Below, one piece after another: positions 1 through 8,108 of a DNA stretch of 64,000 nt. A program made the translations under genes and the position numbers. How positions within the stretch are numbered: the first letter of the stretch is position 1; each line of letters opens with the position of its first letter. Origin of the DNA: Auraticoccus monumenti (GTDB lineage Bacteria; Actinomycetota; Actinomycetes; Propionibacteriales; Propionibacteriaceae); contig NZ_LT629688.1 of NCBI RefSeq assembly GCF_900101785.1, forward strand, positions 3,224,001-3,288,000, in the 5' to 3' direction. The notes under the pieces were generated by a model. The model did no database searches, had not been told where the DNA came from, and was given only the letters and a program-made list of their open reading frames with translations.

Positions 1-592
1 CCAGCATGTCGTCCAGCCGCTGGTTCGGCTTGACCGCGAACTTGAGCTTGGTGACCTGGGTGGTGGAGTTCCCGACCAGGTCCATCCGGGTGCAGTGCCC
101 GCAGTACTGGGGGCAGGTGGGCAGCACCTCGGCGAGCACCTTGGTGGGGTAGCGGTGGGTGAGGCCCTCGGTGGCCCACATGTCGTGCTCGTGCAGCGAG
201 TCGCGGCTGGCCCGGGGGTGCGACGGCCAGTCGGTGCGCCGGTCGGAGAAGACCGGCAGCATGTAGCGGCGCACGGGATCGGCCAGGAACGCCTCGGTGT
301 CGGGGACGCGGTCGGGGACGATCGTGTTGAGCATCTGCGGCGGCAGCAGCATCGACATCGTCGCCCGCTCGCGCTGGTCGCGGGCCAGGTCGGCGTAGAA
401 GGACTCGTCCAGCAGGTCACCGACGACCTCGCGGAGCTGGCCCTCGTTCTTGACGCAGCTCACCCGCTGCCACTGCACGTCACGCCACTGCTCCTCGGTG
501 ACGTCGCGCCAGCCCGGCAGCCGCCGCCAGTCCGGCTCGACCAGCTCGCGACGGCGGTAGGCGTAGGGCTGGCCCTCGGTCGTCGTGCTCAT
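1..592 (-). CDS. kamA: Lysine 2,3-aminomutase (KamA family), C-terminus cut by window edge
   Basis: Radical-SAM, PLP-dependent enzyme converting L-lysine to L-beta-lysine, the first step of anaerobic lysine catabolism. The visible 197 residues contain the family N-terminal region and the iron-sulfur motif CPQYCGHC (C160, C164, C167; Cx3Cx2C), followed by TRMDLVGN. The PLP lysine lies beyond the edge. The ATG at 590-592 is preceded by a GGAGG ribosome site. It is transcribed divergently from kal, another lysine-fermentation gene, which supports lysine over glutamate 2,3-aminomutase. Family assignment is secure; substrate is inferred from context. Confidence 0.9.
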   Translation of the reverse strand, partial: MSTTTEGQPYAYRRRELVEPDWRRLPGWRDVTEEQWRDVQWQRVSCVKNEGQLREVVGDLLDESFYADLARDQRERATMSMLLPPQMLNTIVPDRVPDTEAFLADPVRRYMLPVFSDRRTDWPSHPRASRDSLHEHDMWATEGLTHRYPTKVLAEVLPTCPQYCGHCTRMDLVGNSTTQVTKLKFAVKPNQRLDDML

Positions 593-642
593 GGTTCCTC
601 CGGCGGTTGATGATCTGCGTCGACACCCCGCATTGGCCGCAA

Positions 643-670
643 GTATTACTGCCCAACTTCCGTCTGGCAA
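643..670 (-). promoter_or_regulatory. Candidate sigma-70 promoter of kamA
   Basis: Reading the minus strand, TTGCCA (665-670) and TAATAC (643-648) are separated by 16 bp. This would give a 5' leader of about 44 nt that ends with a good GGAGG ribosome site. The short AT-rich stretch stands out in the 208-bp kamA/kal intergenic region. No operator was recognised. Confidence 0.45.
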
Positions 671-800
671 GAAGACTCACGGCGTGACGCCGCGCTGGCG
701 ACATCTGCCCCCGGCGTCGGGGTCACCGGCGGCTGCCGTGACCTGGGTAGGCTCGGCGTCGCGACGTCGAGGGTCGACGTGGCCAGCAGGAGGTGGGGCC

Positions 801-1226
801 GTGAGCGAGGTCGAGCAGCAGCCGGACGCGGATCCGCGCGTGGGCACCTCGGTGCTGCACCGCCGCTACGTCCCGCGCTCGGAGGCGCACTACGCCGGCA
901 AGCTGGTCGACGGCGCCTACGTGCTGCGGCTCTTCGGCGACGTGGCCACCGAGATGTGCATCCGCACCGACGGCGACGAGGGCCAGCTGGTCGGGTTCGC
1001 CGACGTGGACTTCCTCGAGCCGGTGCACACCGGTGACGTGATCGAGGCCGAGGCCATCCTGCTGCGCGTCGGCAACACCAGCCGGGAGCTCGCCTTCGAG
1101 GCCCGGGTGCTCTGCCGTGCGGCCGAGCACATGGACGGTCGCCGCCCCGTCTCCGACAGCACCTCCCACCTGCTGGAGGAGCCGCTGGTCGTGGTCCGCG
1201 CCTCCGGCACCGTGGTCGTCGAGTGA
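801..1226 (+). CDS. kal: 3-aminobutyryl-CoA ammonia lyase (hotdog fold)
   Basis: Predicted to remove ammonia from L-3-aminobutyryl-CoA, giving crotonyl-CoA, a late step of lysine fermentation. The 141-residue protein has the family's typical size and diagnostic stretches: EAHYAGKLVDGAYVLRLFGD, a GDEG turn, GDVIEAEA, RVGNTSRELAFEA and a C-terminal EEPLVVVRASGT. The GTG at 801 follows AGGAGGT at the correct distance. An earlier in-frame start would add only low-complexity sequence. Divergence from kamA makes the function more likely than a generic thioesterase. lnt follows after 13 bp. Confidence 0.85.
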   Translation: MSEVEQQPDADPRVGTSVLHRRYVPRSEAHYAGKLVDGAYVLRLFGDVATEMCIRTDGDEGQLVGFADVDFLEPVHTGDVIEAEAILLRVGNTSRELAFEARVLCRAAEHMDGRRPVSDSTSHLLEEPLVVVRASGTVVVE

Positions 1227-1239
1227 CGCCCCTGCACCG

Positions 1240-2874
1240 ATGACGACCACCGACCTCCCGCGCGCCCGCCGTGACCCCGGTCCCGACGGGGACCCCGCCA
1301 CCGCCGAGCAGCCCGCCTGGCGCGAGGCACTGGGCCGGCTGGGCTGGCGGGCACCCGCCGTCCTGGTGGCCGGCGTCCTCACCGCCGCCGGGTTCGCCCC
1401 GCTGGGCTGGTGGCCGCTGACCCTGCTGGGCGTCGCGCTGCTGACGGTCGCGGTGGCCGAGGCACCCCGGCGCACCTTCGGGCTCGGCTACCTGTTCGGG
1501 CTCGCCTTCCTCGGGCTGACCATCGGCTGGGTGCAGGTGATCGCGCTGCCGGTGGCGCTGGCCCTGATCGCCTTCGAGTCCGTGGTCTACGGGCTGCTCG
1601 CGGTGGCGCTGCGCCGGCTGGTCCGGGTGCCCGGCTGGCCGCTGTGGGCAGCGGCGGCCTGGGTGGCGGTGGAGTGGGTGTACTCCTCGGTGCCCTTCGA
1701 CGGCTTCGGCTGGAGCCGTCTCGGCTACGTGATGGTCGACGCCCCGCTGGCGGGGGCCTACCCCTTCCTCGGCGTGGCCGGGGTCAGCCTGCTCACCGCG
1801 CTGGCCGGTCAGGCCGTGGCCTGGCTGGCGCTCCGCGCGACCCGGCTGGGCACCACCTGGCCCCGGGTCCCGCGCCGGGCGGTGGCGGCGGTGCTGGTGG
1901 CCCTCCTGGTCGGTGGCGGGGTGACGCAGCTGCTGCAAGGCTGGCAGCCCGCGGGGGAGAGCGCCGGGTCGGTGACGGTCGGCCTGGTGCAGGGCAACGT
2001 CGACGGCGTCGGGGTCAACGCCATGGGCCGGGCCCGGACGGTGACCAACAACCACCTCAGCGAGACCATCACGCTGATGGCGCGGGCCCGGACCGGACAG
2101 GTGCCCGAACCGGACTTCGTGCTCTGGCCGGAGAACTCCACCGACATCGACCCGCTGCTGGACGTCCGCACCCAGCGCACCGTCCAGCTGGCCTCGATGG
2201 TCGCCGACCGCCCGATCCAGGTGGGGGCCGTGCTCAGCGGACCGGGGGAGGACGAGCGCCAGACCGCGGCCCTGTGGTGGGACCCCGAGCAGGGCGTGCT
2301 GGACCGGATGCCCAAGCGGGACCTGGTCCCCTTCGGCGAGTACATCCCGCTCCGCTCGGTGCTGCTGCCGCTGGTGCCGATGCTGCAGCTGGTCGGCGCG
2401 CAGTCGGTGGCCGGCACCACCGACGGGGTGATGCGGGTGCCGCTCGGCGGGCGCGAGCTCGCCGTCGGGACCCTGATCTGCTTCGAGGTGGCCTACGACG
2501 CGACGGTCGCCGAGACCGTCCGCGGTGGCACCGAGCTGCTCGTGGTGCAGAGCAACCAGGCCACCTACGGCGGCACGGTCGAGGTGCCCCAGCAGTTCGC
2601 CATGACCCGGGTGCGCGCGATGGAGACCCGGCGGGAGATCGCCGTGGCCACCACCAGCAGCGCCTCGGGGTTCATCGCCGCCGACGGCACGGTGCTCTGG
2701 CAGACCGCCGAGTTCACCGCCGACTCCCACAGCGCCGTGATGCCGCTGCGCACCACCATCACCCCGGCGATGCGGCTCGGACCCTGGGTGAGCGCCCTGG
2801 CCGCCGCCGCGGCGGTGGCGGCCCTGGCCGTGTCCCTGCTCCGTCGCCGGGAGCGTCCCGCAGCCCGTCCGTGA
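1240..2874 (+). CDS. lnt: Apolipoprotein N-acyltransferase
   Basis: Integral membrane enzyme that N-acylates the lipid-modified cysteine of lipoproteins. The 544-residue protein has about seven hydrophobic segments (residues 30-230 and a last one near the C-terminus) around an extracytoplasmic nitrilase domain. Catalytic residues fit the Glu-Lys-Cys triad: E298 in WPENS, K359 in PKRDLVPFGEY and C414 in LICFEV. ATG 1240 is chosen because it opens the hydrophilic N-terminus just after kal. Its stop overlaps the GTG of the next gene. In related bacteria lnt neighbours or is fused to ppm1, found here at 6.1 kb. Confidence 0.9.
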   Translation: MTTTDLPRARRDPGPDGDPATAEQPAWREALGRLGWRAPAVLVAGVLTAAGFAPLGWWPLTLLGVALLTVAVAEAPRRTFGLGYLFGLAFLGLTIGWVQVIALPVALALIAFESVVYGLLAVALRRLVRVPGWPLWAAAAWVAVEWVYSSVPFDGFGWSRLGYVMVDAPLAGAYPFLGVAGVSLLTALAGQAVAWLALRATRLGTTWPRVPRRAVAAVLVALLVGGGVTQLLQGWQPAGESAGSVTVGLVQGNVDGVGVNAMGRARTVTNNHLSETITLMARARTGQVPEPDFVLWPENSTDIDPLLDVRTQRTVQLASMVADRPIQVGAVLSGPGEDERQTAALWWDPEQGVLDRMPKRDLVPFGEYIPLRSVLLPLVPMLQLVGAQSVAGTTDGVMRVPLGGRELAVGTLICFEVAYDATVAETVRGGTELLVVQSNQATYGGTVEVPQQFAMTRVRAMETRREIAVATTSSASGFIAADGTVLWQTAEFTADSHSAVMPLRTTITPAMRLGPWVSALAAAAAVAALAVSLLRRRERPAARP

Positions 2875-3812
2875 CGGCTCCGACGTCCCCCGGGGAGGAC
2901 CCCGACGGATGGGCCCGGGCGCTGGCCGAGCACCTGGCCCACGTGGGGACGCCGGACGGGTGGCGACCGGCCGTCCAGGGTGCCGTGGCCACCGTGCTGG
3001 GGGTCGTGGCCCCCGACGGCACCCCGCTGGTGGCCAAGGTGTTCCCCGCCGCCGCGGCCCGTCGCGGGCGCACCGAGGCCCGGGCCCTGGAGCTGCTGGC
3101 CGATCTGCCCGACGTGCCCGTCCCGCGGCTGGTGCACTCCGGACCGCTGCCGGGCGCCGGCAGCACCGTCGTGGTGATGACCCGGCTGCCGGGCGTCCGC
3201 TGGGCCGACCACACCCTGGTGGCGCCCGCGACCGACCGGCTGTCGCTGGCCCGTCAGGCCGGTCAGCTGCTCCGGTCCCTGCACGTCCTCACCGCCGAGG
3301 GGTTCGGCGGTCCGCTCCCCGACGACCCGGTCCAGGCGACGCTGCTGGCGCGGGTCGAGCACACCGCCGCCGAGCAGCTGGAGGCGTTCACCGCCTCCGG
3401 TGGGACCGACGTCCTGGCCGCCCGGGTGCGCCGGCTCGTGCGCGCCCACCGCGACGTCCTGCGGCGCCCGGTCCGGCCGGCCCTCTGCCACCACGACCTC
3501 AACGGCGGCAACGTGCTGGTGGGCGTGTCCGGTCCTGCTCGGATCACCGGCCTGGTCGACCTGGAACGGGTCGGCTGGGACGACCCGATGGCCGACCTCG
3601 CCCTGACCACGACCCACCTGCGCCAGCACGAGACCGCGGCGGCCGAGGCCCTGCTCGAGGCCTACGACCCGACCACGGAGGAGCGCCGACGGCTCGAGCT
3701 GCACGTGGTGCTGCTCACCGTGGCCGAACGCGCCTGGGTCGCCACCGACCGTCCGCAGGGCTGGGAGGCGTCGGTGGCCCGGCTGGAGCAGCTGCTCCGC
3801 GACGCCACCTAG
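2871..3812 (+). CDS. Aminoglycoside phosphotransferase-family kinase, substrate unknown
   Basis: Protein-kinase-like fold of the APH/choline-kinase family, 313 residues. The nucleotide lysine is probably K56 (VAKVFP). The catalytic loop is HHDLNGGN (D209, N214) and the metal aspartate D230 lies in LVDLERVGWDDP. The GTG start overlaps the lnt stop by four bases (GTGA), indicating translational coupling. The family phosphorylates sugars, choline, homoserine or antibiotics, and nothing here discriminates. A housekeeping small-molecule kinase is more likely than drug resistance given the core neighbourhood. Confidence 0.8.
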   Translation: MTAPTSPGEDPDGWARALAEHLAHVGTPDGWRPAVQGAVATVLGVVAPDGTPLVAKVFPAAAARRGRTEARALELLADLPDVPVPRLVHSGPLPGAGSTVVVMTRLPGVRWADHTLVAPATDRLSLARQAGQLLRSLHVLTAEGFGGPLPDDPVQATLLARVEHTAAEQLEAFTASGGTDVLAARVRRLVRAHRDVLRRPVRPALCHHDLNGGNVLVGVSGPARITGLVDLERVGWDDPMADLALTTTHLRQHETAAAEALLEAYDPTTEERRRLELHVVLLTVAERAWVATDRPQGWEASVARLEQLLRDAT

Positions 3813-3907
3813 CACCCCGATAACGGGTTGCCGCCGGGACGCGTCCGGCCCAGGATGGCGCCACCAGCCCCGGCACCGCGCCCGGGCGTCCCAGGGAGGA
3901 GGTCGTC

Positions 3908-4000
3908 ATGACGATCTCGGCCGAGCTCGACCCGCCTGTCTCCCTCCGACACCCTGGAGCCCTCCTGTGCCACCGTCCGACTGGTCCTTCGACGACCTGA
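3908..4000 (+). CDS. Possible 30-residue leader peptide overlapping the RIO kinase start
   Basis: An ATG at 3908 has a far better ribosome site (GGGAGGAGG, 3894-3902) than the GTG at 3967 of the next gene. It opens a 30-codon frame ending in TGA at 3998-4000, inside the kinase gene in another frame. The peptide contains RHPGALLCHRP. It may set kinase translation by reinitiation or coupling. No homolog is recognised, and the real kinase start could differ. Confidence 0.3.
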   Translation: MTISAELDPPVSLRHPGALLCHRPTGPSTT

Positions 4001-4806
4001 CCTTCACCTCCACCACCGAACCCGGCCCCGGCCAGCGCTGGTCCACCTGGAGCAGCGTCCAGGCCGGCCGACGCGGACCCGAGCCCCGCCCGCCCTGGGT
4101 CGTCACCGCCGACGCCGCCCTGGACACCGACCTCGGCGCGGTCAAGAGCGGGAAGGAGGCCGACTGCTTCCTGCTCGAGCGCGCCGTCCCCGGGGACCCG
4201 ACCCGCAGCGCGCTGATGATCGGCAAGCGCTACCGCGACGCCGAGAACCGGCTCTTCCACCGCAACGCCACCTACACCGAGGGCCGGCGCACCCGGAACT
4301 CCCGCGACGCCCGCGCCACCGCCCGCGGCACCGCCTACGGCCGCGAGGTCTCGGCCGGGCAGTGGGCGGCCGCGGAGTGGGCCGGGCTGGTGCGGCTGTG
4401 GCAGCTCGGCGTCCCGGTGCCCTACCCGGTGCAGCTCGACGGCACCGAGCTGCTGATGGAGCTGGTCGCCGACGACGACGGCCAGGTCGCCCCGAGGCTG
4501 GCCGCGACCCGTCCCGCCCCGGCGCTGCTGGCCTCCCTGTGGGAGCAGCTGGAGCAGGCCATGACCACGATGACCCGGGCCGGGCTGGTGCACGGCGACC
4601 TGTCCCCGTACAACCTGCTGCTGGCCGGCGAGCGGCTGGTGGTGATCGACGTCCCCCAGCTGGTGGACCTGGTGGCCAACCCGCAGGGGGCCGAGCTGCT
4701 GCACCGGGACTGCCGCAACGTCACCTCGTGGTTCGCCCGTCGCGGGCACGGCGACGCCGACGCCGCCGAGGAGCTCTTCGCGCGGTTGCTGGCCGTCGCC
4801 TGGTGA
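3967..4806 (+). CDS. RIO1-type atypical protein kinase
   Basis: 279 residues with the RIO kinase signature set. The flexible P-loop analogue is VKSGKEADCF (residues 59-67), close to the STGKEA loop of RIO1. A probable ATP lysine sits in IGKRYR. The catalytic loop is HGDLSPYNLL (D211, N216), and the metal-binding DFG analogue is VIDVPQ (D228). Bacterial RIO kinases have no settled role. The GTG start lacks a clear ribosome site and lies inside the preceding small frame. It is convergent with def. Confidence 0.8.
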   Translation: MPPSDWSFDDLTFTSTTEPGPGQRWSTWSSVQAGRRGPEPRPPWVVTADAALDTDLGAVKSGKEADCFLLERAVPGDPTRSALMIGKRYRDAENRLFHRNATYTEGRRTRNSRDARATARGTAYGREVSAGQWAAAEWAGLVRLWQLGVPVPYPVQLDGTELLMELVADDDGQVAPRLAATRPAPALLASLWEQLEQAMTTMTRAGLVHGDLSPYNLLLAGERLVVIDVPQLVDLVANPQGAELLHRDCRNVTSWFARRGHGDADAAEELFARLLAVAW

Positions 4807-4836
4807 GCGCGCCGCTGGGGGCGGGGAAGGGGTGGC

Positions 4837-5370
4837 TCAGAGGTAGGTCTGGCGGGGGTGCACGGCGTGCGCGCCGGCGACCCGGTCCAGGAACAGCAGC
4901 CCCTCGGTGTGGTCGATCTCGTGCTGCAGGCAGGTGGCCTCGAAGCCGTCGGTCTCCAGCTCCACCCACTCCCCGCTGACCGGCAGCTGGCCGCGGACGG
5001 TCAGCCGCCGGGCCCGGGCGACGTCGCCGGTGAGGTCCGGCACCGACATGCACCCCTCCCGGCCCCGACCGCGACGGGTGGCGCTGAGCACCTCGGCGTT
5101 GCACAGCACGAAGCGCCCGTGGCACGTCCTCGTCCGCGGGTGGTCGGTGACGTCGACGCAGAACACCCGCAGCGCCTCACCGACCTGCTGGGCGGCCAGC
5201 CCGACGCAGCCGGGGGAGACCGCCATGGTGGCCAGCAGGTCCGCGGCCAGGGCGACCGTCCGCGGGTCGGCGGGGTCCACCTCGGCGCCGGGGGTGGACA
5301 GCACCTCGGCCGGGGCGCGCACCACCTCCCGGACTCTGCCCGCGGGCAGCTCCGGCATCGACCAGCTCAC
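4837..5370 (-). CDS. def: Peptide deformylase
   Basis: Removes the formyl group from the initiator methionine of new proteins. All three motifs are present in 177 residues: GCVGLAAQQ (motif I, residues 54-62), EGCMS (metal Cys107) and QHEIDH (metal His150 and His154, catalytic Glu151). Motif II has Met instead of the usual Leu. The start overlaps the stop of the upstream ACT-domain gene (ATGA at 5367-5370), so the two form a translationally coupled pair. Confidence 0.93.
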   Translation of the reverse strand: MSWSMPELPAGRVREVVRAPAEVLSTPGAEVDPADPRTVALAADLLATMAVSPGCVGLAAQQVGEALRVFCVDVTDHPRTRTCHGRFVLCNAEVLSATRRGRGREGCMSVPDLTGDVARARRLTVRGQLPVSGEWVELETDGFEATCLQHEIDHTEGLLFLDRVAGAHAVHPRQTYL

Positions 5371-5924
5371 AACTCGTCCGTCTCGACCGGCATCAGCCGG
5401 ACGTGGACGCCGACCGCGGCCGCGGCCTGCTCGAGCTCGGCCCGGACGGCGTCCAGGTCGACGTCCTCGCCCACGGCCACCTCGGCGGTCAGCACGTAGA
5501 GCCCACCGGCCAGGCGGGTGCCGAGGTCGACGATGTTCACCTGGTGGCGGGCCAGCACGGCGGTCAGCGCGGCCACGATGCCTGGACGGTCGGCCCCGTT
5601 GACGTGCACCACGTAGGTGCCGCCGCGCAGCGACTCCGACCCGGGGGTCGGCGGACCGGCGACGGGGCGCACGTCCACGGCGAGGCGGCCGTCGGAGGCC
5701 AACGGGGAGAGCGCCTCCTGGACGGCCGGCACCCCGGCGCGGCTGCGGACCAGCACCACCATCGCGAACTGGCCGCGCAGCAGGGTCATGGTCGAGTCCT
5801 CGAGGTTGCCCTCGACGCCGGCCAGCGCGCCGGTCACCTCGGCGACGATCCCGGGGCGGTCGGCCCCGATCACGGTGACGGCGATGACGTCGGCCTCGGC
5901 CGGGGCGGGTCCTGGAGTCGACAT
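5367..5924 (-). CDS. Double ACT-domain protein, GcvR-like
   Basis: 185 residues made of two ACT domains, each starting with a ligand-site consensus: VIGADRPGIVAEVTGAL (about residues 18-34) and VNGADRPGIVAALTAVL (about 108-124). Proteins of this layout resemble the glycine cleavage system repressor GcvR and sense amino acids without a DNA-binding or catalytic domain. It is coupled to def, an unusual pairing for an amino-acid regulator. The actual ligand and partner are unknown. Confidence 0.8.
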   Translation of the reverse strand: MSTPGPAPAEADVIAVTVIGADRPGIVAEVTGALAGVEGNLEDSTMTLLRGQFAMVVLVRSRAGVPAVQEALSPLASDGRLAVDVRPVAGPPTPGSESLRGGTYVVHVNGADRPGIVAALTAVLARHQVNIVDLGTRLAGGLYVLTAEVAVGEDVDLDAVRAELEQAAAAVGVHVRLMPVETDEL

Positions 5925-5971
5925 GCGCGGCAGCCTAACCCACCCCCGGCCCGGTGCCCGGCCCCGCGCTG

Positions 5972-6040
5972 GCGCGGGACGGGGGAGGACGCGCGGGTGC
6001 GGGACAGAGGAGCACGCGCGGGTGCGGGACAGGGGAGGAC
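5972..6040. repeat. 25-bp tandem repeat, two units plus a partial
   Basis: Two adjacent 25-bp units (5991-6015, 6016-6040) differ at two positions. A third, partial unit precedes them (5972-5990). Each carries GCGCGGGTGCGGGACAG followed by a GAGGA-type end. They lie in the intergenic region between the divergent ACT-domain gene and ppm1, about 80 bp upstream of the ppm1 start. Possibly simple slippage. Confidence 0.7.
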
Positions 6041-6122
6041 CAGGGTCGCGTCAGGTGGGGTCCGGGCCGTCGGTGGGGAAGAATGGACGCCTCAACCCGT
6101 TCGTCGTCCAGGAGGACCCGCC

Positions 6123-6926
6123 TTGCCCGCAGCCGAGACGCCCGCACCCGCGACGCCCCGCGTGCTGGTGGTGATCCCCACCTACAACGAGGCCGACAAC
6201 ATCGAGCTGATCATCGCCCGGCTGCGGGCCGCGGTGCCGACCGCCCACGTGCTGGTCGCCGACGACAACTCCCCCGACGGCACCGGCCGGATCGTGGACG
6301 CCCTGGCCGCCGACGACGACCACGTGCACGCGCTGCACCGCCGCGGCAAGGAGGGTCTGGGCGCGGCCTACCTGGCCGGCTTCGGCTGGGGTCTGGACGA
6401 GGGCTTCGACGTGCTGGTGGAGATGGACGCCGACGGCAGTCACCAGCCCGAGCAGCTGCCCCGGCTGCTGACCGCCCTGGAGCAGGGTGCGGACATGGTC
6501 AAGGGCTCGCGCTGGATCCCCGGCGGGACGGTGGTCAACTGGCCGCTGTCGCGCAAGATCCTCTCCCGCGGCGGCAACGTCTGGACCCAGCTCTGCCTGG
6601 GCATCGGGCTGAAGGACGCCACCGGCGGCTACAACGCCTTCCACGCCCGGACGCTGCGCGGGATCGGTCTGGACGACGTCGCCTCGGCGGGCTACTGCTT
6701 CCAGGTCGACCTGGCGTGGCGGGCCCTCAAGGCCGGCTTCGACGTGCGCGAGGTGCCGATCACCTTCGTCGAGCGCGAGCGCGGGGACTCCAAGATGAGC
6801 CGGGCCATCGTCGTCGAGGCGCTCGTGCGGACCACCCTGTGGGGCGTGGGCCACCGCTCCGGTCAGCTCCGCGAGCTGGCCGAGCGGCGCCGCGACTCCA
6901 CGGGTCAGCTGGCCGGGAAGCGATGA
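6123..6926 (+). CDS. ppm1: Polyprenol monophosphomannose synthase
   Basis: GT2 glycosyltransferase that transfers mannose from GDP-mannose to polyprenyl phosphate on the inner membrane face, feeding protein O-mannosylation and lipoglycans. The 267-residue protein opens with VVIPTYNEADNIE, has ADDNSPDGTG, the DxD-type MDADGSHQP, GSRWIPGG, and RGDSKMS near the C-terminus. There is no transmembrane tail, so it corresponds to the catalytic D2 part of mycobacterial Ppm1. The TTG at 6123 is chosen because CAGGAGG lies 7 bp upstream; the next start (GTG 6162) would remove the first strand. Confidence 0.9.
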   Translation: MPAAETPAPATPRVLVVIPTYNEADNIELIIARLRAAVPTAHVLVADDNSPDGTGRIVDALAADDDHVHALHRRGKEGLGAAYLAGFGWGLDEGFDVLVEMDADGSHQPEQLPRLLTALEQGADMVKGSRWIPGGTVVNWPLSRKILSRGGNVWTQLCLGIGLKDATGGYNAFHARTLRGIGLDDVASAGYCFQVDLAWRALKAGFDVREVPITFVERERGDSKMSRAIVVEALVRTTLWGVGHRSGQLRELAERRRDSTGQLAGKR

Positions 6927-7501
6927 GCACGCCGCTGCCGGGAGGACCGGCTCCCGCCCGACCGGTACGTCGCGGACGTCCCTGGGGACGGCTGCTGCTG
7001 GCGACCGGGGCGGTCGCCCTGCCGCTGCTGGAGATCTGGCTGCTGATCCAGCTCTCTCAGCTGGTCGGCGGCTGGGTCACGCTGCTGGTGGTCCTGCTGG
7101 GCATGGTGCTCGGCGTGGTGCTGGCCCGACGCGAGGGGTCGCGGGCCTGGCGGAGCCTGATGGCCGGGGTCCGCGAGGGACGTCCGGTCAGCGACGAGAT
7201 CGCCTCCGGCGGGCTGGCGCTGCTGGGTGGTGCGGCGCTGATCGTCCCCGGTCTGGTCACCGACGTCGTCGGGCTGCTGCTCCTGCTGCCCCCGACCAGG
7301 CGGCTCGCGGTGCGGGCGCTGGAGCGGTGGAGCCGGGCGCGGATGCGGCGGATGGGCGTGGACGTGGACGTGCTGCGGGCCCGGATGGACCGGGCGGGCA
7401 CCGTCGAGGGCGAGGTGGTCGAACCGAGCCCCGGCCCCGGCCCCCAGCACGACCCGACGGTGATCCGTGGCGAGATCGAGGAGCAGGGCCCGCGCTCGTA
7501 G
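6923..7501 (+). CDS. fxsA: FxsA family membrane protein
   Basis: 192 residues with the FxsA layout: two N-terminal transmembrane helices separated by a short turn (about 24-67), then a conserved REG..AWRSL segment and a third hydrophobic region around IVPGLVTDVVGLLLLLPPTR. The tail is polar. FxsA in E. coli modulates exclusion of phage T7 by the F plasmid, and its normal role is unknown. The ATG overlaps the ppm1 stop by four bases, so the pair is coupled. Confidence 0.85.
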   Translation: MSTPLPGGPAPARPVRRGRPWGRLLLATGAVALPLLEIWLLIQLSQLVGGWVTLLVVLLGMVLGVVLARREGSRAWRSLMAGVREGRPVSDEIASGGLALLGGAALIVPGLVTDVVGLLLLLPPTRRLAVRALERWSRARMRRMGVDVDVLRARMDRAGTVEGEVVEPSPGPGPQHDPTVIRGEIEEQGPRS

Positions 7502-7517
7502 CGGCCCCCGCACGCAG

Positions 7518-7551
7518 CGGACCCCGTCACCCAGCAGGGTGACGGGGTCCG
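7518..7551. terminator. Strong bidirectional terminator between fxsA and rbpA
   Basis: A perfect 15-bp inverted repeat (7518-7532 and 7537-7551) with an AGCA loop sits between the convergent ends of fxsA and rbpA. There is no long U-tract, as is common in high-GC actinobacteria. Confidence 0.85.
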
Positions 7552-7578
7552 TCGTGTCCGGCGGTGAGCCGGTCGGGC

Positions 7579-7950
7579 TCAGGCGCTGCGTCGGCCCCGG
7601 GCCAGGTGGGGCGGGCCCACCTCACCGGCGCGCAGCAGGTCCAGCCGTTCGGCCAGCAGCTCCTCCAGCTCGGAGATGGAGCGGCGCTCCAGGAGCATGT
7701 CCCAGTGCGTGCGGGCCGGCTTGGTCTCCTTGACCTCGGCCTCCACGCCGTCGGAGCGCTTGGCCTGGGACCCGCAGCGCGGGCAGTCCCACAGCGTCGG
7801 CAGGTCCGCCTCGGCGGCGAAGGTCACCGAGAACTGGTGACCGCGTACGCAGTCGAAACCGATCTCCTGCCGTGCGGCGAACTCGATCCCCGCCTCGTCC
7901 TCAAAGCTCTTGGCCCCCAGGCCTGAGCCCCGTAGTGCTCGATCAGCCAT
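7579..7950 (-). CDS. rbpA: RNA polymerase-binding protein RbpA
   Basis: Actinobacterial general transcription factor that binds RNA polymerase and the principal sigma factor and stabilises open complexes. The 123-residue protein has the family start MADRALRGSGLGAKSFEDE, the zinc-ribbon-like core with CVRGH and CPRCG (three cysteines plus a histidine), and the C-terminal sigma-interaction helix with THWDMLLERRS-ELEELLAERL. Length is typical. Proximity to ppm1 matches mycobacterial gene order. A possible sigma-R-type promoter lies just upstream. Confidence 0.95.
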   Translation of the reverse strand: MADRALRGSGLGAKSFEDEAGIEFAARQEIGFDCVRGHQFSVTFAAEADLPTLWDCPRCGSQAKRSDGVEAEVKETKPARTHWDMLLERRSISELEELLAERLDLLRAGEVGPPHLARGRRSA

Positions 7951-7980
7951 GCTGCGCTCCCTCCACGTCGGTCACCACTT

Positions 7981-8008
7981 GAACGAACCACGTCCCCGCG
8001 TTGTTCCC
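7981..8008 (-). promoter_or_regulatory. Candidate sigma-R/SigH-type promoter of rbpA
   Basis: On the minus strand GGGAAC (8003-8008) is followed, after 18 bp, by GTTC (7981-7984), about 31 bp before the rbpA start. This fits the GGAAT-N18/19-GTT consensus of the thiol-stress sigma factor. In Streptomyces rbpA belongs to the sigma-R regulon. The match is by eye; GTTC also occurs 4 bp earlier. Confidence 0.5.
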
Positions 8009-8108
8009 CGGCCTCCTGCGGGGTGGGAGGCCTCCTGCACCCCTGTAGTTCCCAGTTCGCGCCGCTTCTCACACGTCGCGGGGTGCCGGTGCGTGGAGGT
8101 GGGCTCGG

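Noticed and set aside
646-2730. Very long open frames antisense to kal and lnt, and similar frames opposite many other genes
   Set aside because: High-GC shadow frames: their codon positions mirror the real genes and they encode His/Gln/Arg-rich sequence without motifs.
2871-3812. Calling the APH-family kinase an aminoglycoside-resistance gene
   Set aside because: It is translationally coupled to the core gene lnt and the family is broad; no antibiotic-specific motif can be read.
5972-6040. 25-bp repeats as a CRISPR array
   Set aside because: Units are directly adjacent with no spacers and no cas genes are present.
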